Source: Egibacter sp.
Lineage (GTDB): Bacteria > Actinomycetota > Nitriliruptoria > Euzebyales > Egibacteraceae
Direction: 5' to 3'
Length of the DNA: 43,123 nucleotides
Assembly (NCBI GenBank): GCA_003553795.1
Contig: PWFH01000184.1
Span: 1-43,123, forward strand
The notes under the pieces were generated by a model. The model saw only the letters and a program-made list of their open reading frames with translations. It ran no database searches and was not told the DNA's origin. Shown here piece after piece: positions 30,199-38,105 of the stretch (position 1 is its first letter; each line of letters begins with the position of its first letter). Position numbers and translations under genes: made by a program.

Positions 30199-30270
30199 TG
30201 CGCGACACCGGCCCCCACGCTGCGGCTGGCCGCGCGTGCCCACGACGGGGGCTGAGGAGGACAGGACCTG

Positions 30271-31251
30271 ATGACGAGCGTGCTCAAGGGCCTCGGCGTG
30301 GCCGTGCCCTCCCGGGTGGTCACCAACGACGACCTCGCCGCGACCCTCGACACCTCCGACGAGTGGGTACGCACCCGCACCGGGATCGCCGAGCGGCGCA
30401 TCGCCGAGCCCGGCGTGGCCACCGCCGACCTCGCCGTCGAGGCCGGCGCCGAGGCGCTCAAGCGCGCCGAGGTCGACGTCGGCGCCGTCGTCGTCGCGAC
30501 CTGCACCGCCGACCGCACGATCCCCGGCATCGGCCCCGAGGTCGCCTCGCGGCTCGGGCTCGGCACGATCCCCGCCCTCGACGTCAACGCCGCCTGCGCG
30601 GGCTTCGTCTACGCCCTGTCGGTGGCCTCCGGGCTCATCGCCTCGGGCGTGGCCGACGGCGTGCTCGTCGCCGGCGCGGAGACGATGAGCCGCGTCACCG
30701 ACTTCAGCGACCGCTCGACGGCGGTGCTCTTCGGTGACGGCGCCGGCGCGGTCGTCCTCGCCCGCGGTGAGCCCGGCGAGCCCGGCGAGGTCGGCCCCTA
30801 CGACCTCGGCAGCGACGGCGAGGGCGCCGACCTCCTCGAGGTCCCCGGCGGGGGCTCCCGCCGCCCGCTCGACGCCGCGGCGCTCGCCGAGGGTGCCCAG
30901 TACCTCAAGATGGACGGCCGGGAGGTCTACCGCCAGGCGGTGCGCCGCATGGTCGCCTCCTCCGAGGCCGTGCTCGCCAAGGCCGGGCTGGCCGCCGCCG
31001 ACGTCGACCGCCTCGTCGGCCACCAGGCCAACGCCCGCATCCTCGAGGCCGTCGCCGACCGGCTCGGCATCGGAGAGGAGCGGCGCTTCCTCAACGTCGC
31101 CCGCTACGGCAACACCTCGGCGGCCTCGATCCCCCTCGCCCTGGCCGACGCCGACCTCGTCGCCGGCGAACGGGTCCTGCTCACCGCCTTCGGCGCCGGG
31201 ATGAGCTGGGGCTCGACGCTGCTGCGCTGGCCCGACCTGCCGGTGACGTAG
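30271..31251 (+). CDS. fabH: 3-oxoacyl-ACP synthase III (FabH)
   Basis: A 326-aa initiating condensing enzyme of type II fatty acid synthesis, joining an acyl-CoA primer to malonyl-ACP. The catalytic triad is visible: Cys109 in NAACAGF, His251 in GHQAN and Asn281 in YGNTSAASIPLAL. SDEWVRTRTGI near the N-terminus and FGAGMSWGSTLLRW at the end are family hallmarks. The ATG at 30271 has GGAGG ten bases before it. acpP follows after 69 bases, then fabF and an InhA-like reductase. Primer choice (straight or branched) cannot be told from the sequence. Confidence 0.95.
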   Translation: MTSVLKGLGVAVPSRVVTNDDLAATLDTSDEWVRTRTGIAERRIAEPGVATADLAVEAGAEALKRAEVDVGAVVVATCTADRTIPGIGPEVASRLGLGTIPALDVNAACAGFVYALSVASGLIASGVADGVLVAGAETMSRVTDFSDRSTAVLFGDGAGAVVLARGEPGEPGEVGPYDLGSDGEGADLLEVPGGGSRRPLDAAALAEGAQYLKMDGREVYRQAVRRMVASSEAVLAKAGLAAADVDRLVGHQANARILEAVADRLGIGEERRFLNVARYGNTSAASIPLALADADLVAGERVLLTAFGAGMSWGSTLLRWPDLPVT

Positions 31252-31254
31252 CCT
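31249..31254 (+). promoter_or_regulatory. Putative -10 element for acpP
   Basis: TAGCCT overlaps the fabH stop codon and lies 66 bases before the acpP ATG. It could give ACP the extra transcript it usually needs. Confidence 0.35.
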
Positions 31255-31320
31255 GCCCAGGCCGTCTCCACGATCCCGCCCCACCCAGCACCCACCCACC
31301 CACGAACCATGGAGGACCGC

Positions 31321-31560
31321 ATGAGCGCTGTGTACGAGAAGGTCAAGGGCGTCCTCGTCGACAAGTTCGGCGTCGAGGAGTCGGAGGTCTCGCTCGAGGC
31401 CTCCTTCGACGACCTCGACCTCGACTCGCTCGACCTCGTCGAGTTCGCCCTCGCCGCCGAGGAGGAGCTCGGCGTGCGGATCTCCGATGAGGAGGCCGAG
31501 CAGCTCGAGACCCTCGCCGACACCGTGAAGCTCCTCGAGGAGAAGGGCGCGCAGGCGTGA
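31321..31560 (+). CDS. acpP: Acyl carrier protein
   Basis: A 79-aa acidic carrier protein. The phosphopantetheine attachment site is Ser36 in LDLDSLDLVEF, in the usual place at the start of helix II. The ATG at 31321 is chosen because GGAGG lies five bases before it; an in-frame ATG at 31309 overlaps that site. It carries growing acyl chains between FabH, FabF and the reductases. Its stop overlaps the fabF start (GTGA), so synthesis of the two is coupled. Confidence 0.96.
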   Translation: MSAVYEKVKGVLVDKFGVEESEVSLEASFDDLDLDSLDLVEFALAAEEELGVRISDEEAEQLETLADTVKLLEEKGAQA

Positions 31561-32780
31561 GCCACCCCGAGGTCGCCGTCACCGGCCTCGGCCTGGCCAC
31601 CCCGGCGGGGCTCGGGACCGACGCCTCCTGGCAGGGGGTGCTCGAGGGGGCCTCCGCGGCCTCGACCGACCCGGCGCTGGCCGGCCTCGAGGTCGACATG
31701 TCCTGCCGGATCCCCGGCTTCGACGCGACCGCGCTGCTCGGGCGCAAGGCCGCCCGCCGGCTCGACCGCTTCGTCCAGCTCGCAACGTGGACGGCGCGCG
31801 AGGCCGTCGCCGACGCCGGGCTCGACCCCGAGGCCTGGGACGGCCCGCGCGTCGGGGTCGTCATCGGCTGCGGCATGGGCGGGGCGCACACCTGGGAGGA
31901 GCAGCACCGCCGCATGCTCGAGCACGGGCCCGAGCGCGTGAGCCCGCTGCTCATCCCGATGCTCGTGCCGAACATGGTCGCCGGGCAGATCGCCATCGAC
32001 CTCGGCGCCACCGGGCCGAACCTCGTCACCGCGACCGCGTGCGCCTCCGGCGCCACGGCGATCGGCACCGCGCGCGACCTCCTGCGCTCCGGCGCCTGCG
32101 ACATCGTGCTCGCCGGCGGCACCGAGGCGGGCCTCACGCCCCTGTCGATCACCGGCTTCGCGCAGATGGGCGCGCTGTCGACCCGCACCGACGACCCCGC
32201 GAGGGCCTCCCGGCCCTTCGACGTCGAGCGCGACGGCTTCGTCGCCGCCGAGGCCGCCGGCGTGCTCGTCCTCGAGCGCGACGACGACGCCCGGGCGCGC
32301 GGCGCGCGGCGCCGGGCCCGCCTCGCCGGCTACGGCGCGAGCGCCGACGGCTACCACGTGACCGCGCCCGACCCCGAGGGCGGCGGCGCGGAGCGGGCGA
32401 TGCGCGCCGCCCTCGCCGACGCCGGCCTGGCCCCCGGCGACGTCGACCACGTCAACGCCCACGGCACCTCGACGCCGCTCAACGACGTCTCCGAGGCGCG
32501 CACCCTGCGCCGGGTCTGCGGCGAGGCGATGAGCGTGACCTCGACGAAGGGCGTGACCGGGCACTCCCTCGGCGCCGCCGGCGCGATCGAGGCGGGCTTC
32601 GCCGCCCTCGCCCTCGAGCACGGCGTCGTGCCGCCCACCGCGAACCTCACCGAGCAGGACCCCGAGATCGACGTCGACGTCGTCGCGGGCAGCCCACGCG
32701 AGCAGGCCGTCGAGGTCGCGATGTCGAACTCCTTCGGCTTCGGCGGGCAGAACGCCGTGCTCGTGCTCACCCGGGCGTAG
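31557..32780 (+). CDS. fabF: 3-oxoacyl-ACP synthase II (FabF)
   Basis: A 407-aa elongating condensing enzyme of the thiolase fold. The catalytic residues are Cys162 (TATACASGATA), His302 (VNAHGTSTPLND) and His336 (KGVTGHSLGAAGAIEA), with Lys331 nearby. SFGFGGQNAVLVL is the usual end. It extends acyl-ACP by two carbons with malonyl-ACP. The GTG at 31557 overlaps the acpP stop by four bases. An InhA-like reductase follows after 42 bases. Confidence 0.95.
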   Translation: MSHPEVAVTGLGLATPAGLGTDASWQGVLEGASAASTDPALAGLEVDMSCRIPGFDATALLGRKAARRLDRFVQLATWTAREAVADAGLDPEAWDGPRVGVVIGCGMGGAHTWEEQHRRMLEHGPERVSPLLIPMLVPNMVAGQIAIDLGATGPNLVTATACASGATAIGTARDLLRSGACDIVLAGGTEAGLTPLSITGFAQMGALSTRTDDPARASRPFDVERDGFVAAEAAGVLVLERDDDARARGARRRARLAGYGASADGYHVTAPDPEGGGAERAMRAALADAGLAPGDVDHVNAHGTSTPLNDVSEARTLRRVCGEAMSVTSTKGVTGHSLGAAGAIEAGFAALALEHGVVPPTANLTEQDPEIDVDVVAGSPREQAVEVAMSNSFGFGGQNAVLVLTRA

Positions 32781-32783
32781 GCT
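32778..32783 (+). promoter_or_regulatory. Putative -10 element for the enoyl reductase gene
   Basis: TAGGCT includes the TAG stop codon of fabF and lies 39 bases before the reductase GTG. Confidence 0.35.
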
Positions 32784-32822
32784 GCCGCCCGACCCACGCC
32801 CGCGAGTCTTTGAGGAGGAGCC

Positions 32823-33629
32823 GTGCTGCTCGACGGCAAGCGCTTGCTCATCACCGGCGTGCTCACCGACGCCTCGATCGCCTTCCACGTCGCCCGCCAC
32901 GCCCAGCAGCAGGGCGCCGAGGTCGTGCTCACCGGCTTCGGCCGGGGCCTGCGCATCACCGAGCGCATCGCCGGGAGGCTGCCCGCGCCCGCCGACGTCC
33001 TCGAGCTCGACGTCACCGACGAGGCCCACCACGCCGCGGTCGCCGAGGACCTCGCCGCCCGCTGGGGCGCCCTCGACGGCGTCGTCCACGCGGTCGGCTT
33101 CGCGCCGCCCTCCGCGCTCGGCGGCCGCTTCCTCCAGACGCCGTGGGCCGACGTGGCCACCGCCCTCGAGGTGTCGACGTACTCGCTGGCCGCGCTCGGG
33201 CGCACGACCGCGCCGCTGCTCGCCGAGGCCGGCGGCGGGGCGATCGTCGGGCTCGACTTCGACGCGCAGGTGGCCTGGCCCGCCTACGACTGGATGGGCG
33301 TGGCCAAGGCCGGGCTCGAGTCCGCCGCGCGCTACCTCGCCCGCGACCTCGGCCCGCAGGGCACCCGCGTCAACCTCGTCGCCGCGGGGCCGCTGAAGAC
33401 CACCGCGGCGCGCTCCATCGAGGGCTTCGAGATGTTCGCCGAGTGGCACCGCCGCGCGCCGCTCGGCTGGGACGTCACCGACCCCGAGCCGGTCGGCCGG
33501 GTCGTCTGCGCCCTGCTGTCGGACTGGATGCCGGCGGTCACCGGCGAGATCGTCCACGTCGACGGCGGCACGCACGCGATGGGCGGCGACGTGCGCACCG
33601 AGGACGCGCCCGAGGGCGGCGGGGGGTAG
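32823..33629 (+). CDS. fabI: Enoyl-ACP reductase, InhA type (FabI)
   Basis: A 268-aa NADH-dependent short-chain reductase that completes each fatty-acid elongation round. It resembles mycobacterial InhA closely: GKRLLITGVLTDASIAFHVA, EVVLTGFGRGLRITERIAG, DGVVHAVGFAPPSALGG and NLVAAGPLKTTA. The catalytic pair is Tyr155 and Lys162 (PAYDWMGVAKAGLE). HRRAPLGWDVTDPEPVGR matches the substrate-side region. The C-terminus has a Gly/Glu tail of about 15 residues beyond InhA. The GTG at 32823 follows GAGGAGGAG. Whether it works on short or very long chains is unknown. It ends two bases from the convergent SulP gene. Confidence 0.93.
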   Translation: MLLDGKRLLITGVLTDASIAFHVARHAQQQGAEVVLTGFGRGLRITERIAGRLPAPADVLELDVTDEAHHAAVAEDLAARWGALDGVVHAVGFAPPSALGGRFLQTPWADVATALEVSTYSLAALGRTTAPLLAEAGGGAIVGLDFDAQVAWPAYDWMGVAKAGLESAARYLARDLGPQGTRVNLVAAGPLKTTAARSIEGFEMFAEWHRRAPLGWDVTDPEPVGRVVCALLSDWMPAVTGEIVHVDGGTHAMGGDVRTEDAPEGGGG

Positions 33630-33631
33630 CG

Positions 33632-35314
33632 CTAGGCGTCGGGCCGCTCGCGGGCGAAGGCCTCCACCGCAACGTGGTTCGTGGTGAAGACCCGCGCGCC
33701 GTCGAGCAGGCCGTAGGCCTCGAGGAGGGCCCGCTCGTGCGTGCGGGCGCGGCTGAAGGCCACGACGACGCCGCGCCCCGTGAGGGCGTCGAGGCCCTGC
33801 TCGAGGGCCTCGGCTGCGGTGGGGTCGATGTCGGAGACCGCCTCGAGGTCGATGACGACCCAGCCGACCCTCTCGTCCTCGGCGACCTCGAGGAGCATGT
33901 CGCGGGCGGTCTCGGCGTTGGCGAAGAACAGCGGTCCGTTCGGTCGCAGCACCCGCAGCGCGGGGTCGAGGACGTCGTCGCTGTCGGCGCTGAAGCGCTG
34001 GGAGGAGGAGGCCTCGGGCGGCGCCCCGAGGTCGTCCCAGCCCACCGCGGCGGCTCGACGCACCATGTCGAAGGCCGCCACGAGCGCTGCGAGCACGAGG
34101 GCGGGCAGCGGACCGAGCAGCAGCACGCTCGCGGCGCAGCCCATCGCGATGAGGAAGTCACTGCGGCGCACCCGGGCGAGCCGCCGCAGCGTCGGCACCT
34201 CGATGAGGCGCACCACGGCGTTGGCGATGACGCCGGCCAGCGCAGCGGAGGGGATCGCGGCGATGAGGTCGGTGGCCAGCGCCCCGGCGAGCAGCGCCAT
34301 GCCCGCCGAGACGACCATCGCGAGCTGGCTCGAGGTCGCGGTGCTCCTGAGCGCCGCGGTGCGTGAGGCGCTCGGCCCGATGGGCATCGCGCCGCTGGCC
34401 GAGGCCGCGATGTTCGCGACGCCGAAGGCGAGGATCTCCTGATTGGGCTCGATCCGCTCGCCGTTGCGCTGGGCGGCGTCCTTGGCGATCGCGAGGCCCT
34501 CGGCGACGATGACGACCGAGATCGCCAGGGCGAGCGGTGCGAGGGCGACCCACGCGTCGAGCGGCAGCAGGGGGAACGTCAGCGGCGGCAGGCCGGCGGC
34601 GGCCTCGCCGAGCACCTCGACGCCCTCGGGCTCGAGCCAGGCGACGAGCGCCCCGAAGCCGGCGAGGGCGACGAGCGCGGCGGGCACCTGTGGGGTGAGG
34701 CGTCCGAGCAGGCGCACGGAGAGGATCGTGCCGACGCCGATGGCCACGGAGGCCCACGAGGCCTGCGGCAGGGCCAGGACGAGCTCGACCGCCTCGGCCA
34801 GCCAGCTCTGCCCGTCGATGTCGACGGCGAGGATCGTGTGCACCTGCGAGGTGAGGATCTCGATCGCGAGGCCGGCGATGAAGCCGGTGAGCACCGCCTT
34901 CGAGAGGAAGCGCACGAGGGCGCCGAGCCTCAGCGCCCACGCGACGAGCAGGAACACCCCGGTCAGCAGGGCAACGCCGAGCGCGGCGTCGGCGGGGGTC
35001 ACGCCCGCGCCGACCACCGGGATGAGCCCGGCGGCCAGCAGCGCGACGATCGCGGCGTCGGGGCCGGCGACGAGCCGGCGCGAGCTCGTCAGCAGCGAGA
35101 AGGCCACGAGCGGGACGACACTCACGTAGATGCCGACCTCGGGGGGCAGCCCGACGATCGTGGCGTAGCCGATGTTCATGGGCACGGCGAGCGCGACGAG
35201 GCTCACCCCGGCGAGGGCCTCCCCGGGCCACTGACGCCGGTCGACCCCGCGCAGGCCGTCGCCGAGCCGCGGCAGCGGAGGCAGCCGGCCACCCCTCGAG
35301 CCGCCCGCGCTCAC
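33632..35314 (-). CDS. SulP-family anion transporter with STAS domain
   Basis: A 560-aa membrane protein. The transport domain (about residues 25-400, 10-14 helices) starts with WPGEALAGVSLVALAVPMNI, where the usual PQ of SulP helix 1 is replaced by VPMNI, followed by GYATIVGLPPEVGIYVSVVP. NQEILAFGVANIAASASGAMP and SASRTAALRSTATSSQLA are the conserved helix 8-10 region. The C-terminal STAS domain contains VGWVVIDLEAVSDIDPTAAE. SulP proteins carry sulfate, bicarbonate or other anions; which one is not clear. The GTG at 35314 follows GAGGAGG. It lies 13 bases downstream of the CYTH-CHAD gene and is probably cotranscribed with it. Confidence 0.88.
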   Translation of the reverse strand: MSAGGSRGGRLPPLPRLGDGLRGVDRRQWPGEALAGVSLVALAVPMNIGYATIVGLPPEVGIYVSVVPLVAFSLLTSSRRLVAGPDAAIVALLAAGLIPVVGAGVTPADAALGVALLTGVFLLVAWALRLGALVRFLSKAVLTGFIAGLAIEILTSQVHTILAVDIDGQSWLAEAVELVLALPQASWASVAIGVGTILSVRLLGRLTPQVPAALVALAGFGALVAWLEPEGVEVLGEAAAGLPPLTFPLLPLDAWVALAPLALAISVVIVAEGLAIAKDAAQRNGERIEPNQEILAFGVANIAASASGAMPIGPSASRTAALRSTATSSQLAMVVSAGMALLAGALATDLIAAIPSAALAGVIANAVVRLIEVPTLRRLARVRRSDFLIAMGCAASVLLLGPLPALVLAALVAAFDMVRRAAAVGWDDLGAPPEASSSQRFSADSDDVLDPALRVLRPNGPLFFANAETARDMLLEVAEDERVGWVVIDLEAVSDIDPTAAEALEQGLDALTGRGVVVAFSRARTHERALLEAYGLLDGARVFTTNHVAVEAFARERPDA

Positions 35315-35327
35315 GCCGACGACCTCC

Positions 35328-36788
35328 TCACCGGTGCTCGGCGGCCACCGTCAGGGCGGCGTCGGCCGCGGCGCGACGCAGCTCGGAGAGCGCTCCGGCG
35401 TCGAGGCGCAGCCAGGCGCGGCGCACCCGCCGCAGCGCGGTGCGGGCCCAGCGGTCGGCGCGCAGCGAGCCGGCGCGGGCCGCGAACGCCACCGCGGGGT
35501 CGCCCTCGCCCTCGGCGAGGTCGGCGAGGGTCGCGGCGAGCAGGACCGCACGCCGGGCCTCGTCGAGCGCCGCGCGGGCCTCCCGGGCCTGCTCGCGGCG
35601 GCGCCCGGCGACCTCCCCGTCGCCGTCGAGCCCGGCGAGGAGGTCGACCGCGGCGGCCACCTCGGCGGTGCCCGACGCCCTCGCGGGGTGGGTGACGTCG
35701 AGGCGGGTGAGGCTGCGGCCACGCACACGCAGGGGGCGCAGCAGTGCGGCGGCGTCGACGTCGAGGCGGCGGGGCGCCTCGACGCGGGCGGTCCGCAGCG
35801 CCTCGACGGTCTCGCGGTAGCGGGCGGCATCGAGCCCCGCGCTCGCGCGGGCCGCCGCGCCGGCCTGCCAGGCGGCGAGGGCCTCGTCGACCCGCGGGTG
35901 GGATGGGACGTCGACGCCGGCGAGCCACGCCACGGCGGCCTGGCGGTCGGCGAGCTCGCGCACGTCGGGCTCGAGCGCGGCGAGCGGGATCACGAGCGCC
36001 CGTGTGGCGTCGGCTGCGCCGGCGTCGCCGGCGACGGTGGCGAGGGCGCGCAGGCTCGCGAGCGCCGTGGCGAGCTCGCCGGCCTGCCCGCCGGTGCGGT
36101 AGGCCACGTCGCCGGCGACGAGGTCGGCGTGGGCGTGGCCGAGGGCAGCGGCGAGATCGCCGGCGGCGGGGTCCCTCCTCGGCGCGGCATGCGCCGGCGG
36201 CCGGTGCGCCGGCTCGCCGAGGACGGCGAGCACCTTCGGCCCGGCGGTCGCCGGCTTCGCGCCGGCGACCTCGAGGGCGCTGACGAGCGCGGCGACCTCC
36301 GCGAGCCCGCCCCCGGGTCCCGCCTCGACCTCGAGCTCGCGCCAGCGCACGGGCTCGCCGCCGGCGCCAGCGGCCTCGACGGCGTCGTCGCAGACCTCGG
36401 CGACGATCTGCCCGTCGCGGCGCAGGAGGCTGCGTCGCCTCACGGTGCGCACCGTGGCGACCGGCCGCAGGGCGGCGCGGCCTAGGAGCGCGGCGACGGC
36501 GGCGAGCGCCTCGGCGGGTGGTGCGTCCTCGGCGCCGGGGAAGCGCAGCTCGGCGCGGCGCAGCGTCGAGGCGTCGACGGCCCCGAGTGGGAGCTTGACC
36601 TGCCATTCGCCCTCGCGGTGGCGCAGCGTCGCGCCGGCCCGCGCCAGGCGCAGGTCGTCGCTGTCGAGGTAGCGGGCGAGGAGCGTGCGCTCCTCGGGCC
36701 CGTCGGCGCTGGCCCCGGGCAGGGCGGCGGCGAGATCGGGCACGACGACGTCGGGGCCGGCGACGAGCTTCGCTTCGAGCTCCTCCAT
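35328..36788 (-). CDS. CYTH-CHAD domain protein
   Basis: A 486-aa protein. The CYTH domain at the N-terminus starts with the ExExK signature at residues 3-7 (ELEAKL) and continues with YLDSDDLRLARAGATLRHR and WQVKLPLG. The CHAD domain (about 235-486) is helical and rich in Arg, His and Ala. CYTH enzymes act on inorganic triphosphate, and CHAD helices bind polyphosphate, so a role in phosphate or polyphosphate handling is likely. The ATG at 36788 has no ribosome binding site and lies eight bases after a minus-strand TAGGAT, so the mRNA is probably leaderless. It is divergent from aat with only 34 bases between the start codons. Confidence 0.87.
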   Translation of the reverse strand: MEELEAKLVAGPDVVVPDLAAALPGASADGPEERTLLARYLDSDDLRLARAGATLRHREGEWQVKLPLGAVDASTLRRAELRFPGAEDAPPAEALAAVAALLGRAALRPVATVRTVRRRSLLRRDGQIVAEVCDDAVEAAGAGGEPVRWRELEVEAGPGGGLAEVAALVSALEVAGAKPATAGPKVLAVLGEPAHRPPAHAAPRRDPAAGDLAAALGHAHADLVAGDVAYRTGGQAGELATALASLRALATVAGDAGAADATRALVIPLAALEPDVRELADRQAAVAWLAGVDVPSHPRVDEALAAWQAGAAARASAGLDAARYRETVEALRTARVEAPRRLDVDAAALLRPLRVRGRSLTRLDVTHPARASGTAEVAAAVDLLAGLDGDGEVAGRRREQAREARAALDEARRAVLLAATLADLAEGEGDPAVAFAARAGSLRADRWARTALRRVRRAWLRLDAGALSELRRAAADAALTVAAEHR

Positions 36789-36796
36789 GCCCGCGG

Positions 36797-36802
36797 ATCC
36801 TA
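36797..36802 (-). promoter_or_regulatory. Putative -10 element for a leaderless CYTH-CHAD mRNA
   Basis: Minus-strand TAGGAT ends eight bases before the ATG at 36788. Its -35 region would fall on the start codon of aat. Confidence 0.55.
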
Positions 36803-36809
36803 GCGGCGG

Positions 36810-36815
36810 TACCGT
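36810..36815 (+). promoter_or_regulatory. Putative -10 element for a leaderless aat mRNA
   Basis: TACCGT ends seven bases before the aat GTG at 36823, and its -35 region would fall on the CYTH-CHAD start codon. Confidence 0.55.
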
Positions 36816-36822
36816 CGAGCCC

Positions 36823-37476
36823 GTGGCCAGCCCACCCGCAGCCTTCCCCGACCCGTCCCGGGCGCCCGCCGACGGCCCGCTGGCCCTCGGCGGGGACCTG
36901 TCGGTGGGCACGCTGCTGTCGGCCTACCGCCAGGGGATCTTCCCCTGGCCGCTCGACGAGGACCTGCTGAGCTGGTGGTGCCCCGACCCGCGCGCAGTGC
37001 TACCCCTCGACGGGCTCCACATCTCGCGCAGCCTCGCGCGCACGCTGCGCCGCGGCGCGCTGTCGACGACGGCCGACCGCGACTTCGCCGGGGTGCTCGA
37101 CGGCTGCGCCGACCGCGACGTCACCTGGATCACCCCCTGGCTCGCGCATGCCTACCGCCGGCTGCACGCCGCCGGGCACGCCCACAGCATCGAGGTGCAC
37201 GACGAGGACGGCGCCCTCGTCGGCGGCCTCTACGGGGTCGCCATCGGCGCGGCCTTCAGCGCCGAGTCGATGTTCCACCGCGTCGACGACGCCTCGAAGG
37301 TCGCCCTCGTGGGACTCGTCGAGCGCCTGCGGCGCGGCGGGTTCACCCTCCTCGACGTCCAGCTGCCCACCAGGCACCTCGCGAGCCTCGGCGCCGTGGC
37401 GGTGCCGCGGAGGGCCTTCCTCACCCGCCTCGCCGAGGCCCGCGAGCGCACGGCGACCTGGTCGGGCGCGACGTGA
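36823..37476 (+). CDS. aat: Leucyl/phenylalanyl-tRNA--protein transferase
   Basis: A 217-aa enzyme that adds Leu or Phe from aminoacyl-tRNA to N-terminal Arg or Lys, creating an N-degron. Family motifs: FPDPSRAPADGPLALGGDLS, AYRQGIFPWPLDEDLLSWWC, PDPRAVLPLDGLHISRSLAR, ITPWLAHAYRRLHAAGHAHS, GGLYGVAIGAAFSAESMFHR and LDVQLPTRHLASLGAV. No ribosome binding site precedes the GTG at 36823, which sits seven bases after TACCGT. In bacteria these N-degrons go to ClpS-ClpAP; no clp gene is in the window. A lipoprotein gene overlaps the end by four bases. Confidence 0.94.
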   Translation: MASPPAAFPDPSRAPADGPLALGGDLSVGTLLSAYRQGIFPWPLDEDLLSWWCPDPRAVLPLDGLHISRSLARTLRRGALSTTADRDFAGVLDGCADRDVTWITPWLAHAYRRLHAAGHAHSIEVHDEDGALVGGLYGVAIGAAFSAESMFHRVDDASKVALVGLVERLRRGGFTLLDVQLPTRHLASLGAVAVPRRAFLTRLAEARERTATWSGAT

Positions 37477-38066
37477 GGCCCCCTGCCGTGGGCGCCCCGG
37501 CGGTGCGGCGTGGCCTGCCCGCGCTCGTCCTGCTCGCCGCCCTGCTCGCCGGCTGCGCCCCCGACGACACCGCGATCGACGAGGCCCTCGAGTCCGCCAC
37601 CGGCGAGCAGGCCCCCGGCGGGGGAGCGGACCCGCCCCGCGGCGACTGCGGGCCCGCCGTGGCCGAGACCGTCGACGAGGTCCTCGCCGCCCAGCTCGCG
37701 GCGATCGCCGCGCAGGACTGGGAGGCGGCCTGGGCGCACGCCAGCGACGCCTTCCGCCAGGCCGTCGACGCCGACGGCCTCGAGCGCATCATCGAGGAGG
37801 GCTTCCCCGTCGTGGCCGAAGCCGCCGCGCACGACGTCGAGCGCTGTGAGCAGCGCGGTGACCGCATCACCGCGCTCGTCACCGTCGTCGGTCGCTCCGG
37901 TGAGGAGGCCCTGCTGGCCTACGAGCTCGTGAGCGAGCGCGGGGCCTGGGCGGTCGACGGGGCGGTGACCCTCGAGGGGCGCGGCGAGGGCGACCTCATC
38001 GCCGCGGGAGCGCGCTGGCCGATCGCTGGGGCGTCGGTGGGTCTGCCGGTGCGGTCTGGCGGGTAG
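37473..38066 (+). CDS. Putative lipoprotein, DUF4864-like
   Basis: A 197-aa protein with a lipoprotein signal sequence (ALVLLAALLAGC, Cys at about residue 26). A linker is followed by a folded part with VDEVLAAQLAAIAAQDWEAA, AWAHASDAFRQAV, FPVVAEAA and a beta-rich end. The arrangement recalls DUF4864 domains, but I hold that lightly. It should be exported and anchored to the outer face of the membrane. The GTG at 37473 overlaps the aat stop; a second GTG at 37488 is an alternative start. Function unknown. Confidence 0.7.
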   Translation: MRPPAVGAPAVRRGLPALVLLAALLAGCAPDDTAIDEALESATGEQAPGGGADPPRGDCGPAVAETVDEVLAAQLAAIAAQDWEAAWAHASDAFRQAVDADGLERIIEEGFPVVAEAAAHDVERCEQRGDRITALVTVVGRSGEEALLAYELVSERGAWAVDGAVTLEGRGEGDLIAAGARWPIAGASVGLPVRSGG

Positions 38067-38105
38067 CACTGGGGGCAGCGGAACGCGACCGGCAAGGAGG
38101 GTGCC

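Larger units (their letters stand above)
29928..30270. other. 343-base divergent regulatory gap between M20 and fabH
   Basis: Contains a minus-strand -10 candidate (29972-29977), two GC hairpins (8-bp stem GGGCCGCG/CGCGGCCC at 29991-30013; CGGGCC/GGCCCG at 30021-30041), the TTGACA promoter with its inverted repeat (30068-30095), and a second plus-strand -10 candidate (TAGGCT, 30193-30198). No credible gene. Confidence 0.6.

Noticed and set aside
27871-31299. A minus-strand frame of more than 1,100 codons over the membrane gene, M20 peptidase and fabH
   Set aside because: It is a shadow of three well-supported genes in other frames and reads as low-complexity Arg/Ala/Pro sequence.
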